Assembly (NCBI GenBank): GCA_018715645.1
Contig: DVLE01000043.1
Span: forward strand, 1 to 34,655
Direction of reading: 5' to 3'
Origin: Candidatus Merdisoma merdipullorum
Lineage (GTDB): Bacteria; Bacillota; Clostridia; Lachnospirales; Lachnospiraceae
DNA: 34,655 nt
Part shown: positions 7,824 through 14,380 of the stretch, one piece after another
How positions within the stretch are numbered: position 1 is the first letter of the stretch
Layout of the letters: each line of letters opens with the position of its first letter
The notes under the pieces: model-generated
Database searches by the model: none
What the model was told of the DNA's origin: nothing
What the model saw: the letters and a program-made list of their open reading frames with translations, nothing else
Position numbers and translations under genes: made by a program

Positions 7824-7911
7824 GGAGGAGTACCCAAGTGGCTGAAGGGTCTGGCTTCGAACACCAGTAGGTCGGTAACACGGCGCGAGGGTTCAAATCC
7901 CTCCTCCTCCG
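7824..7911 (+). tRNA. tRNA-Ser(CGA)
   Basis: An 88-base class II tRNA. The acceptor GGAGGAG (7824-7830) pairs with CTCCTCC (7904-7910), with discriminator G and no encoded CCA. The anticodon arm CTGGC-TTCGAAC-ACCAG gives anticodon CGA, with a C-A pair at the loop-closing position. The long variable arm (GTCG-GTAACA-CGGC) and the T arm GAGGG-TTCAAAT-CCCTC are clear. It reads UCG serine codons. It is the only complete plus-strand RNA gene here, opposed to its neighbours divIC and pfkA. Confidence 0.93.
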
Positions 7912-7935
7912 CTTTCCAAAAATCACATTTCAAAA

Positions 7936-7960
7936 CGGGGCGTCCAAAAAGGACGCCCCG
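7936..7960. terminator. Terminator after tRNA-Ser
   Basis: Perfect 10-bp stem CGGGGCGTCC-AAAAA-GGACGCCCCG followed by CATTTTCAT. Also usable in the other direction for divIC, where it is followed by TTTTG on the minus strand. Confidence 0.8.
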
Positions 7961-8002
7961 CATTTTCATATCTCCGTAACATTCTATTTTTCTGTATCGC
8001 CA

Positions 8003-8308
8003 CTACTCCGTAGCCTTAAAAAGTATCTCATCTTCATAGACCAGCCCCAGTCGTTCTTTGGCGACCTCCTCCACGTACTTTTTGGTCTGGACATATTTTT
8101 TCAGCTCCTCAATCTCCTGAGTCCTTTCCTCCTCTTCCGAGATCTGAGCTAAAAGCTCCTCCTCCTGCTGCTGATACGCCTGATTTTTTTGCTGCAGCTG
8201 GAATGTTCCAAAAGAAGCCACAAGCAGCAGACAGAGAACTGTCGCAAAAACCAGCCGGAATTCCATGCGTTTTTTACGCTTGATGACGCGTCTTGTCTTT
8301 GTGGTCAT
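8003..8308 (-). CDS. divIC: Septum formation initiator protein, DivIC/FtsL-like
   Basis: A 101-residue bitopic membrane protein: a very basic cytoplasmic N-terminus (TKTRRVIKRKKRMEF), one membrane helix (about residues 19-36) and an extracytoplasmic coiled coil rich in Q and E (about 38-80). It ends in the KYVEEVAKERLGLVYEDEILF motif typical of the FtsB/DivIC family. It would join FtsL and DivIB at the division septum. Its ATG overlaps the yabQ stop by 4 bases (ATGA). The order yabP-yabQ-divIC is the same as in Bacillus subtilis, which supports DivIC over FtsL. Confidence 0.88.
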   Translation of the reverse strand: MTTKTRRVIKRKKRMEFRLVFATVLCLLLVASFGTFQLQQKNQAYQQQEEELLAQISEEEERTQEIEELKKYVQTKKYVEEVAKERLGLVYEDEILFKATE

Positions 8309-8664
8309 GGCCTCTTTCCTCCTTGAGTAGACTTTAAGGACATTATAACGCCTTTAACTGAATTATGCAATTTCTTTCTTATTTTTTTTAATAACTTTTC
8401 TAATTGTAAACACAATACCATGCCAAGGATTACAGCCACTATCGCAAAGCCACGAATTGCTCCGCTGTTCTCCTCATACAGCATGCGAAATATCAAGATA
8501 CCGCAAATCAGCCAGTACAAAATATCCTCCACAGCCATTGCGGCAGTTCCATGCCGGATCAGGCTTCTGAACAGATGAATCAGCAAATAAAGAAAAGCAA
8601 GAAAGATCCCCCAAAGAAAAGCCCGCAGGAAAAACTGCAGCTCCAGCAAAATCCCTTCGCTCAT
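8305..8664 (-). CDS. yabQ: Spore cortex biosynthesis protein YabQ
   Basis: A 119-residue membrane protein with about three to four hydrophobic segments, including FFLRAFLWGIFLAFLYLLIHLF and the loop-rich ILYWLICGILIFRMLYEENSGAIRGFA. The second is characteristic of YabQ, which in Bacillus is needed for cortex formation and sits in the outer forespore membrane. The C-terminal third is basic. It starts 2 bases after the yabP stop without a clear ribosome binding site, so translation probably depends on coupling with yabP. Its last 4 bases overlap divIC. Confidence 0.85.
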   Translation of the reverse strand: MSEGILLELQFFLRAFLWGIFLAFLYLLIHLFRSLIRHGTAAMAVEDILYWLICGILIFRMLYEENSGAIRGFAIVAVILGMVLCLQLEKLLKKIRKKLHNSVKGVIMSLKSTQGGKRP

Positions 8665-8666
8665 AT

Positions 8667-8951
8667 TTATTTAAATAAACGGCCAAGGAGAGAAGCCCCT
8701 GCCTTATGAAAATCCGTGACCTCCGAGTAGGACATGCTGTCGATCCGCCCCTCGATGTCCACCTCACCCTTTTCCAACGTCAGGCGGTTTACATGCAGAT
8801 CCGCGCCTTTGATAGTCAGCATTCCCTGCTCTGTCTCCAGCAGAATTTCCGCAATGTCAAAGGAAATCACATCGGTCACACCGCTTACGGTACCTGTCCT
8901 TCTGTTGTTCAGCAAAAGCTTGTGTGCCTTTGCATACTGCTTTTCCTCCAC
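8667..8951 (-). CDS. yabP: Sporulation protein YabP
   Basis: A protein of about 94 residues with the YabP/YqfC core: the SGVTDVISFDIAEILLETEQGMLTIKGADLHVN segment followed by LEKGEVDIEGRIDSMSY. The family is made in the mother cell during sporulation in Bacillus; its biochemical role is unclear. I place the start at the GTG at 8951, because AGGAGG sits exactly 7 bases upstream. The in-frame ATG at 8969 lies upstream of that site and inside the hairpin at 8958-9000. The ribosome binding site forms the 3' arm of that hairpin, so translation may be switchable. Followed by yabQ and divIC. Confidence 0.87.
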   Translation of the reverse strand: MEEKQYAKAHKLLLNNRRTGTVSGVTDVISFDIAEILLETEQGMLTIKGADLHVNRLTLEKGEVDIEGRIDSMSYSEVTDFHKAGASLLGRLFK

Positions 8952-8957
8952 AAAAAG

Positions 8958-9000
8958 ACCTCCTAACATATTTAATCTATTGTTAAATATATTAGGAGGT
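8958..9000. promoter_or_regulatory. Long hairpin burying the yabP ribosome binding site
   Basis: 18-base arms at 8958-8975 and 8983-9000 with a 7-base loop. In the minus-strand RNA all 18 pairs form, one of them U-G. The 3' arm contains AGGAGG of yabP and the 5' arm the complementary CCUCCU. The hairpin is followed by CUUUUUG, so it could also act as an intrinsic terminator or attenuator between rqcP and the sporulation genes. Confidence 0.8.
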
Positions 9001-9020
9001 ACTCTTTTTTATTCCTTTAT

Positions 9021-9260
9021 TTAAAGATAACGGTACAACTCTTTCGCTTCATCCTTCCGCACAGTCTCTTGTACGTCCAGAACTTCTACCTTTACAGCCT
9101 TGCTTCCAAACTGTATCTCTATCACATCGCCCGCCTTGACGTTCACCGACGCCTTGGCAGTCTTTCCATTTACCAGAACCCTTCCTGCGTCGCAGGCTTC
9201 ATTCGCCACGGTTCTCCGTTTAATCAGACGGGAAATCTTTAAATATTTATCCAGACGCAT
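9021..9260 (-). CDS. rqcP: RqcP, S4-domain RNA-binding protein (YabO/Hsp15 family)
   Basis: A 79-residue protein made almost entirely of an S4 domain: MRLDKYLKISRLIKRRTVANEACDAGRVLVNGKTAKASVNVKAGDVIEI. In Bacillus RqcP assists RqcH in adding alanine tails on stalled 50S subunits. The start lies 3 bases after the HU stop without a good ribosome binding site, suggesting coupling with HU. HU, rqcP, yabP, yabQ and divIC in this order match the Bacillus layout, with HU added before rqcP. Confidence 0.92.
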   Translation of the reverse strand: MRLDKYLKISRLIKRRTVANEACDAGRVLVNGKTAKASVNVKAGDVIEIQFGSKAVKVEVLDVQETVRKDEAKELYRYL

Positions 9261-9263
9261 AGA

Positions 9264-9536
9264 TTAGTTCAGCGCATCCTTCAGTGCCTTACCAGCAGTA
9301 AACTTCGGAGACTTGGAAGCCTTGATCTGCATCGGCTCGCCGGTCTGAGGATTTCTTCCCTCTCTTGCAGCTCTCTCAGATACTTTAAAGGTACCAAAGC
9401 CAACAAGCTGAATCTGCTCACCCTTGCCCAGCTCCTCTGCTACTACGTCAGTAAAAGCCTTCAGCGCCTTCTCGGCATCTTTCTTGGATAACTCACTTTT
9501 CTCTGCAATGGCAGCAACCAATTCCATTCTGTTCAT
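9264..9536 (-). CDS. hup: HU family DNA-binding protein
   Basis: A 90-residue HU protein: MNRMELVAAIAEKSELSKKDAEKALKAF, GFGTFKVSERAAREGRNPQTGEPM (the DNA-intercalating beta arm, with the conserved RNP) and the SPKFTAGKALKDALN end. It acts as a nucleoid architectural protein. I chose the ATG at 9536 because AGGAGG lies 10 bases upstream and the protein then begins like other HU proteins; an in-frame TTG at 9557 precedes that site. It has a near-consensus promoter at 9620-9648, so it is probably highly expressed. Confidence 0.95.
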   Translation of the reverse strand: MNRMELVAAIAEKSELSKKDAEKALKAFTDVVAEELGKGEQIQLVGFGTFKVSERAAREGRNPQTGEPMQIKASKSPKFTAGKALKDALN

Positions 9537-9619
9537 TCGGATAATTCCTCCTATCAATAATACTCCTTATTGGTTTCGATGATATGACTGTGTGTGCGTT
9601 CTCCATATCTTCTTTCCTA

Positions 9620-9648
9620 TTTATACCCGTTTATTATATATTTGTCAA
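9620..9648 (-). promoter_or_regulatory. Strong promoter of hup-rqcP
   Basis: TTGACA (9648-9643), 17 bases, TATAAA (9625-9620) on the minus strand, with an A/T-rich spacer. One of the best sigma-A matches in the window. The 5' UTR is about 75 bases. Confidence 0.85.
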
Positions 9649-9695
9649 GGAGTTTCCCCCATTTTATTGCCGCAGGAACGAAAAACGCCGCCTCA

Positions 9696-10115
9696 TCAGC
9701 AGGATTCTTTTGCACGCCTTCTGGCACGTTCCTCCTTCTCCTGACGTTTTACCGCTTCCCAGCTCGCCAGTCCTTCTTCTGCTGTGAGAACCTTCTGATC
9801 GCCAAACACATGAGGATGGCGCCTCACCAGCTTGTGAGCCAGCATATTAACTACGTCCTCGATGGTGAACCGGTTCTCCTCCGCCGCGATCTGACTGTGC
9901 ATGAGTACCTGCAGCATCACATCTCCCAGTTCCTCGCAGAGATTCTCGTCGTCCTTATTTTCAATGGCCTGCACTACTTCTTCGCTTTCCTCCCGAAGAC
10001 ACTTGATCAGGCTTTCATGGGTTTGCTTCTTATCCCAGGGACAGCCGTGTTCACTCCGGAGTTCAGCCACAATTCCTAAAAGCTCTTCATAAGTATATCG
10101 CTTTTCCTGATCCAT
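9696..10115 (-). CDS. mazG: MazG-family nucleoside triphosphate pyrophosphohydrolase
   Basis: A single-domain MazG of about 139 residues. The helices with the metal ligands are visible: CPWDKKQTHESLIKCL, then EESEEVVQAI and EELGDVMLQVL, giving the EExxE...ExxD pattern, followed by RRHPHVFGD. It splits NTPs, probably non-canonical or damaged ones, into NMP and pyrophosphate. I start it at the ATG at 10115, preceded by AAGAGGATG; an upstream in-frame start at 10178 would run through the leader hairpin and add 21 residues absent from the family. In Bacillus the equivalent gene (yabN) also precedes rqcP, but there it is fused to a methylase domain that is missing here. Confidence 0.9.
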   Translation of the reverse strand: MDQEKRYTYEELLGIVAELRSEHGCPWDKKQTHESLIKCLREESEEVVQAIENKDDENLCEELGDVMLQVLMHSQIAAEENRFTIEDVVNMLAHKLVRRHPHVFGDQKVLTAEEGLASWEAVKRQEKEERARRRAKESC

Positions 10116-10138
10116 TTCTTCATCCTCTTTAAATTTCA

Positions 10139-10187
10139 GGCGCCGGTACAAAGAGAGAAAGCTTCTTCCTCCCCACATACCGACGCC
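10139..10187 (-). other. Hairpin in the pgcA-mazG intergenic region
   Basis: Arms GGCGTCGGTA (10187-10178) and TACCGGCGCC (10148-10139) pair over 10 bp with one G-U. The 29-base loop contains GGGGAGGA and a smaller internal stem. There is no U-run after it, so it is not a simple terminator. Confidence 0.5.
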
Positions 10188-10210
10188 GTATTTCTTTTTC
10201 TATGCTTTTG

Positions 10211-11893
10211 TCAATTCAGAATCGGCTTCAAAGCCTCCGCCAGCTTATCCTTCTGTGCCTGCGCTTCCTCAAGAGTTTTCCCCAGTGTCGTAAAGTAGGT
10301 CTTGATCTTCGGCTCCGTACCGGACGGACGAACAATCACCTCTGCTCCGCCTTCCAGCTTGAACATCAGCACATTGGCTGCAGGAAGTCCCGTCTCCTCC
10401 GTATTCTTCAGATCCGTCACCTTAACAACCGGGCAGCCGCCGATCTCCGCAGGAGGATTTTTCCGTAATTCTTCCATAATTCCTGCCATCTTGTCCATGC
10501 CAGACAATCCAGGGAACTCAAAACTATCTACTTTATTCAGATAACGGCCATACTTTTCATAGATTTCTTCCAGCCTCTGCTTAATCGAAGAACCAATGCT
10601 TCTATAATATGCTGCCATCTCGCAGATCAGCATAGAACCGATAATCGCATCCTTATCACGTACATAAGGTCCTGCCAGATAACCGTAGCTTTCCTCAAAA
10701 CCGAAGATAAAGCGGTCTACCTCACCTGCCGCCTCAAGCTGCGCGATCTGATCACCAATCCATTTAAAGCCCGTCAGAACACTCCGAAGTTCTACTCCAT
10801 AATTCTTTGCGACTGCGTCCGCAAGCGGAGTGGAAACGATGGATTTGACTGCGACAGCTCTTTCCGGCATAGTACCGTTTTCAATGCGCCCTGCACAGAT
10901 ATAATCCAGCAAAAGCACACCCATCTCATTGCCGGACACCAGCTCGTAGCTTCCATCCGGGCATTTCATCGCTATACCCACACGGTCCGCATCCGGATCG
11001 GTAGCAAGCATCAGATCTGCTCCAGATTTTTCCGCAAGCTCAAGTCCCAGCCGGAGCGCCTCAAAAATCTCCGGGTTTGGATAGGGACAGGTGGGGAAAT
11101 TGCCATCAGGGTACTGCTGTTCGGGTACAATCGTAATGTCCGTGATGCCGATGTCCTTCAGCACACGCATGACAGGAACCAGACCGGAACCGTTCAGGGG
11201 AGAATACACCAGCTTCAGTCCCGCTGTCTTACAGATGCCCGGACGCACGCTGCGCGCCTCGATCGCCGCATACAGAGCTTCCTTACAGTCATCTCCCACA
11301 TACTCGATCAGTCCCTCTTCTATTCCTTTCTCAAATTCTATGGTCTTTGCGCCATTCAGAATATCCGTCTTCTGAATCTCTGCATATACAATGTCAGCCG
11401 CTTCATCCGTCATCTGACAGCCATCCGGGCCGTAGGCCTTATATCCATTGTATTTTGCCGGATTATGGGACGCCGTCACCATAATGCCCGCATTCGCCTG
11501 GTAATAGCGTGTCGCGAAACTCAATGCCGGAACCGGCATCAAAGCATCGTAAATGCGGACCTTGATTCCGTTCGCCGCCAGTACGCAGGCCGCCGTCTTT
11601 GCGAACACGTCACTGTTGATACGGCTGTCATAGCTTATCGCCACCAACTGACGTCCTCCCTGAGTCTTCACCCAGTTCGCAAGTCCCTGCGTCGCCTGAC
11701 GCACCACATAGATATTCATGCGGTTTGTTCCTGCTCCCAGCACACCGCGCAGTCCCGCGGTTCCAAATTTCAGAGCCACCGCGAAGCGGTCTTTGATTTC
11801 TTCCTCCTTACCCTGAATCGATTCCAGTTCCTCCTTCAGAGCCGGATCCTCCAAATCTGCTTCCATCCAACGCTTGTAATCATCCATGTACAT
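10211..11893 (-). CDS. pgcA: Phosphohexomutase (phosphoglucomutase/phosphomannomutase superfamily)
   Basis: About 560 residues. The catalytic phosphoserine loop is TASHNPAKYNGYK (about residue 142), the Mg loop DPDADRVG (about 299), the sugar-specificity loop FGFEESYGYL and the phosphate-binding loop RPSGTEPKIK near the C-terminus, all in family order. It interconverts glucose 1- and 6-phosphate, feeding glycogen, cell-wall and nucleotide-sugar synthesis. Length fits the Bacillus PgcA type. ATG-TAC-ATG at the start gives two options: 11893 (GAGGTG 7 bases upstream) or 11887. Its promoter (11982-12010) lies just past the cotS end, and a GC-rich hairpin with a short U-run sits in its leader. 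Confidence 0.92.
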   Translation of the reverse strand: MYMDDYKRWMEADLEDPALKEELESIQGKEEEIKDRFAVALKFGTAGLRGVLGAGTNRMNIYVVRQATQGLANWVKTQGGRQLVAISYDSRINSDVFAKTAACVLAANGIKVRIYDALMPVPALSFATRYYQANAGIMVTASHNPAKYNGYKAYGPDGCQMTDEAADIVYAEIQKTDILNGAKTIEFEKGIEEGLIEYVGDDCKEALYAAIEARSVRPGICKTAGLKLVYSPLNGSGLVPVMRVLKDIGITDITIVPEQQYPDGNFPTCPYPNPEIFEALRLGLELAEKSGADLMLATDPDADRVGIAMKCPDGSYELVSGNEMGVLLLDYICAGRIENGTMPERAVAVKSIVSTPLADAVAKNYGVELRSVLTGFKWIGDQIAQLEAAGEVDRFIFGFEESYGYLAGPYVRDKDAIIGSMLICEMAAYYRSIGSSIKQRLEEIYEKYGRYLNKVDSFEFPGLSGMDKMAGIMEELRKNPPAEIGGCPVVKVTDLKNTEETGLPAANVLMFKLEGGAEVIVRPSGTEPKIKTYFTTLGKTLEEAQAQKDKLAEALKPILN

Positions 11894-11933
11894 AGTCCTG
11901 CACCTCACCCTTAGAATCTGAGATTTACAGGCC

Positions 11934-11959
11934 AAAACGGCCGCCGGACGCGGCGGCCG
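11934..11959 (-). terminator. GC-rich hairpin with U4 in the pgcA leader
   Basis: CGGCCGCC-GCGTCC-GGCGGCCG followed by UUUUGG on the minus strand. It ends cotS transcription, or attenuates pgcA, since it lies between the pgcA promoter and its start codon. On the plus strand a looser T-rich stretch follows. Confidence 0.6.
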
Positions 11960-11981
11960 CTCTGTCCCCTTTTTCTTTATA

Positions 11982-12010
11982 ATTGTAAATTAATTGGGGA
12001 TAAAAGTCAA
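11982..12010 (-). promoter_or_regulatory. Promoter of pgcA
   Basis: TTGACT (12010-12005), 17 bases, TACAAT (11987-11982) on the minus strand, placed a few bases after the cotS stop. It puts the start site near 11975, giving a leader of about 80 bases. Confidence 0.65.
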
Positions 12011-12015
12011 TGCCG

Positions 12016-13008
12016 TCAGAAAAAAACGCTCTTTATCATCCGTTTCCTTTTCGCGTCCTGGGCAAGAAAAATCTCCAGCTTTTCCGCGTTCTTTTCAGGA
12101 ATCCATGCTTTATTCGTATTGTAATAATGATGAATCAGCTTCCAGACCTTTTCGGGATAATACAGGCTGGCCGCCAGGTATAGCTGTTCCTTCCTTGACA
12201 GCGGCAGCTCCCGTTCGTATGCTTCCAGCATCCGCCCCGCCACGGCCTCATTCCAGTTCTGCTTCTCCATCACTTTGCGCAGAAACAGACAAATATCATT
12301 TACCTGTACATTGATCTCAAAACGCTGGAAATTCACCACCGCCGTCTCCTGACGGCTGATCAGGATATTGTGGTGAATATATTCTCCATGGCAGACGTAC
12401 TCTCCCTCACACGCCGCCTCGTAAAGCTCCATGCAGCCGATTTCCCCAAGCCTTTCCAGCGCCTCCCTGCCGTCTTTAAGGATCTGCTCCGCACACTTCA
12501 AAAACAAAAGCTCAAAATTCCCTTTTTTATGCCGCCCCCGGATGAAATTCTGAGTCCGTTTCAATTCCCGGTTGTGCTTTTCCAATTCTGTGCAGCGATC
12601 GGCGCCGCAAAGCCGCTGCCTTTCCGTTTCTTTGGCCTCAAAAACCCCGCGCGCCTCCCTGTGAATCCGGGCCAGGGTTTTCATGCTTTTCTGCAGATCC
12701 TCCTCGTTTCTCGGATCACACTCACGGCCGGAAGGCCAGTTCTTGAGAATATAGGGCGTCTCATAATCCCCCACAGATACCAGCGCTCCCTCGCGGTTTT
12801 TCACAATCCGATCCACATTGCAGACGCCTCTTTCTTCCAGCCGCTTCAAGAGCTCCTGCTCAAAGGGAAGTTTTGTCTGAGAGCCTGCAAATTCCTTTAA
12901 TAATTTTAATCCCTGCTCGGTCTCCAGTATCAGACTGCCCCGTCCGCCAAAGCTTCTCTGAAGCCGGATGTCATACTGCTCTAAAATTTGCAGCCCTTTT
13001 TCGTTCAC
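12016..13008 (-). CDS. CotS-family spore coat protein with degenerate kinase-like fold
   Basis: A 330-residue protein with the aminoglycoside-phosphotransferase-like fold of CotS/YsxE coat proteins. An N-lobe-like region is followed by WPSGRECDPRNEEDLQKSMKTLARIHREARG, then CHGEYIHHNILIS in place of the usual HGDxxxxN loop and VVNFQRFEIN in place of the metal-binding DF/DW. Catalytic Asp is replaced by Glu and the metal Asp by Asn, so kinase activity is doubtful. In Bacillus, CotS relatives are inner-coat proteins. It starts with GTG, and its GGGGGG ribosome binding site lies in the arm of a hairpin. It follows cca by 25 bases. Confidence 0.75.
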   Translation of the reverse strand: MNEKGLQILEQYDIRLQRSFGGRGSLILETEQGLKLLKEFAGSQTKLPFEQELLKRLEERGVCNVDRIVKNREGALVSVGDYETPYILKNWPSGRECDPRNEEDLQKSMKTLARIHREARGVFEAKETERQRLCGADRCTELEKHNRELKRTQNFIRGRHKKGNFELLFLKCAEQILKDGREALERLGEIGCMELYEAACEGEYVCHGEYIHHNILISRQETAVVNFQRFEINVQVNDICLFLRKVMEKQNWNEAVAGRMLEAYERELPLSRKEQLYLAASLYYPEKVWKLIHHYYNTNKAWIPEKNAEKLEIFLAQDAKRKRMIKSVFF

Positions 13009-13014
13009 ACAAAT

Positions 13015-13051
13015 CCCCCCGTTCCTTTCAAATCTATGAAGAAACGGGGGG
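13015..13051 (-). promoter_or_regulatory. Hairpin covering the cotS ribosome binding site
   Basis: CCCCCCGTT (13051-13043) pairs perfectly with AACGGGGGG (13023-13015). The G-run is the only ribosome binding site before the GTG at 13008. The cca stop codon (13034) is in the loop, so a ribosome finishing cca would open the hairpin; this looks like translational coupling. Confidence 0.6.
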
Positions 13052-14371
13052 TATTATTCTTTCTAAAAGATATTCTTTTGTATTATATTCCGGATGCTCA
13101 ATCACCAATTCCAAAAGCTCGTTCAATATCCTGCCAAGCTCCGGACCAGGCTCTATTCCAACCTCTATCAGATCTTTTCCTGTAACGGCCAGATCCTTCA
13201 GAGACAGGCAGTTCTGTTCCTCCAGAATCCTTTGATATACTGCTTCGACCTCGGCAAGCTTTCCAAGCTTTTCCTCCCGGACTTCGGGATTCTGCGCCAT
13301 GATGTCGGCCCGGCGTACCTTAAGATAATCCGGAAACACCTCGGCCCCTATCCGGTGAACAGCCCGGCGTACGCTTCTTTGCGTCGTTCCGGTCTGCAGA
13401 TCGTCGTGAGTCTGCACCAGCTTTACTACTCGTTTGCGGGTATCGTTGTCAAACTTCAGACGGCGCATGATCCGGCCGGCCAGTTCCGCTCCCTTTTCCG
13501 CGTGGCCGTAAAAGTGATCGATTCCCTCCGCGTCCGTCGTCCGTGTCAGAGGCTTCCCGATGTCGTGAAGCAGCACAGCCAGACGCAGCGTCTTCTGCGC
13601 TTCCACGAAGGGCAGAGCGTGAAGGGTATGCTCTCCCACAGACCAGCAATGATGCGGGTTGTTCTGCTCCGTCTCCATACAGCGATCAAACTCTGGCAGA
13701 ATCACAGCCGAGATTCCCGTCTCCCAGACGGTCCGAAAGACTTCCGGATGCGGGGAGACCAGGAGCTTTACAAGCTCTGTCTGTATCCGCTCGGCGCTGA
13801 CTTTTGAAAGCCTGGGCGCGAACTCCGAAAGAGCCGCCCACGTCTTTTCCTCGATGCCAAAGCCAAGCTGAGCGGAAAATCGTACTGCCCGGAGAATGCG
13901 CAGAGCATCCTCCGTAAACCGCTCTCCAGGATTCCCGACACAGCGAATCTGTCCGCGTTCCAAATCACCCAGACCGTCGAAGGCGTCCACAAGCCCTTCT
14001 TTATCATTATATGCCATGGCGTTGATCGTAAAGTCCCGCCTTTTCAGATCTTCCAGAAGACTGGGCGTAAACGTCACCTGCTCCGGATGGCGGCCGTCCA
14101 GGTATTCCCCATCGATCCGATAGGTAGTAACCTCAAAGCCTTCCTTTCCCTGCAGAACTGTCACGGTTCCATGCTGAAGTCCGGTATCCACCGTGCGGGG
14201 AAAAAGCGCTTTTACCTGTTCCGGCCGGGCGTTGGTCGTAATATCCCAGTCCGACGCGGTCCTCCCCAGGATCGCGTCGCGGACGCAGCCGCCCACCACA
14301 TAGGCCTCAAAGCCGGCCTCTGTAAGAACTGAAATGACCTGATTTGCTTTTTCGGGAACCTGAATCCGCAT
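13034..14371 (-). CDS. cca: CCA-adding tRNA nucleotidyltransferase with HD domain
   Basis: A 445-residue class II nucleotidyltransferase. The head domain has GGCVRDAILGRTASDWDITT (residues 27-46, with DxD metal ligands at 41-43). RRDFTINAMAYN (111-122), the GNPGERFTEDALRILRAVRF neck and an EEAL-like VSAERIQTEL segment follow. The C-terminal half carries an HD domain (LLHDIGK, 268-273), as in many CCA enzymes with extra phosphohydrolase activity. It repairs or adds the tRNA 3' CCA, needed here because the tRNAs in this window do not encode it. It follows proS by 9 bases and precedes the coat protein gene. Confidence 0.93.
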   Translation of the reverse strand: MRIQVPEKANQVISVLTEAGFEAYVVGGCVRDAILGRTASDWDITTNARPEQVKALFPRTVDTGLQHGTVTVLQGKEGFEVTTYRIDGEYLDGRHPEQVTFTPSLLEDLKRRDFTINAMAYNDKEGLVDAFDGLGDLERGQIRCVGNPGERFTEDALRILRAVRFSAQLGFGIEEKTWAALSEFAPRLSKVSAERIQTELVKLLVSPHPEVFRTVWETGISAVILPEFDRCMETEQNNPHHCWSVGEHTLHALPFVEAQKTLRLAVLLHDIGKPLTRTTDAEGIDHFYGHAEKGAELAGRIMRRLKFDNDTRKRVVKLVQTHDDLQTGTTQRSVRRAVHRIGAEVFPDYLKVRRADIMAQNPEVREEKLGKLAEVEAVYQRILEEQNCLSLKDLAVTGKDLIEVGIEPGPELGRILNELLELVIEHPEYNTKEYLLERIIPPVSS

Positions 14372-14380
14372 AGTACTCCT

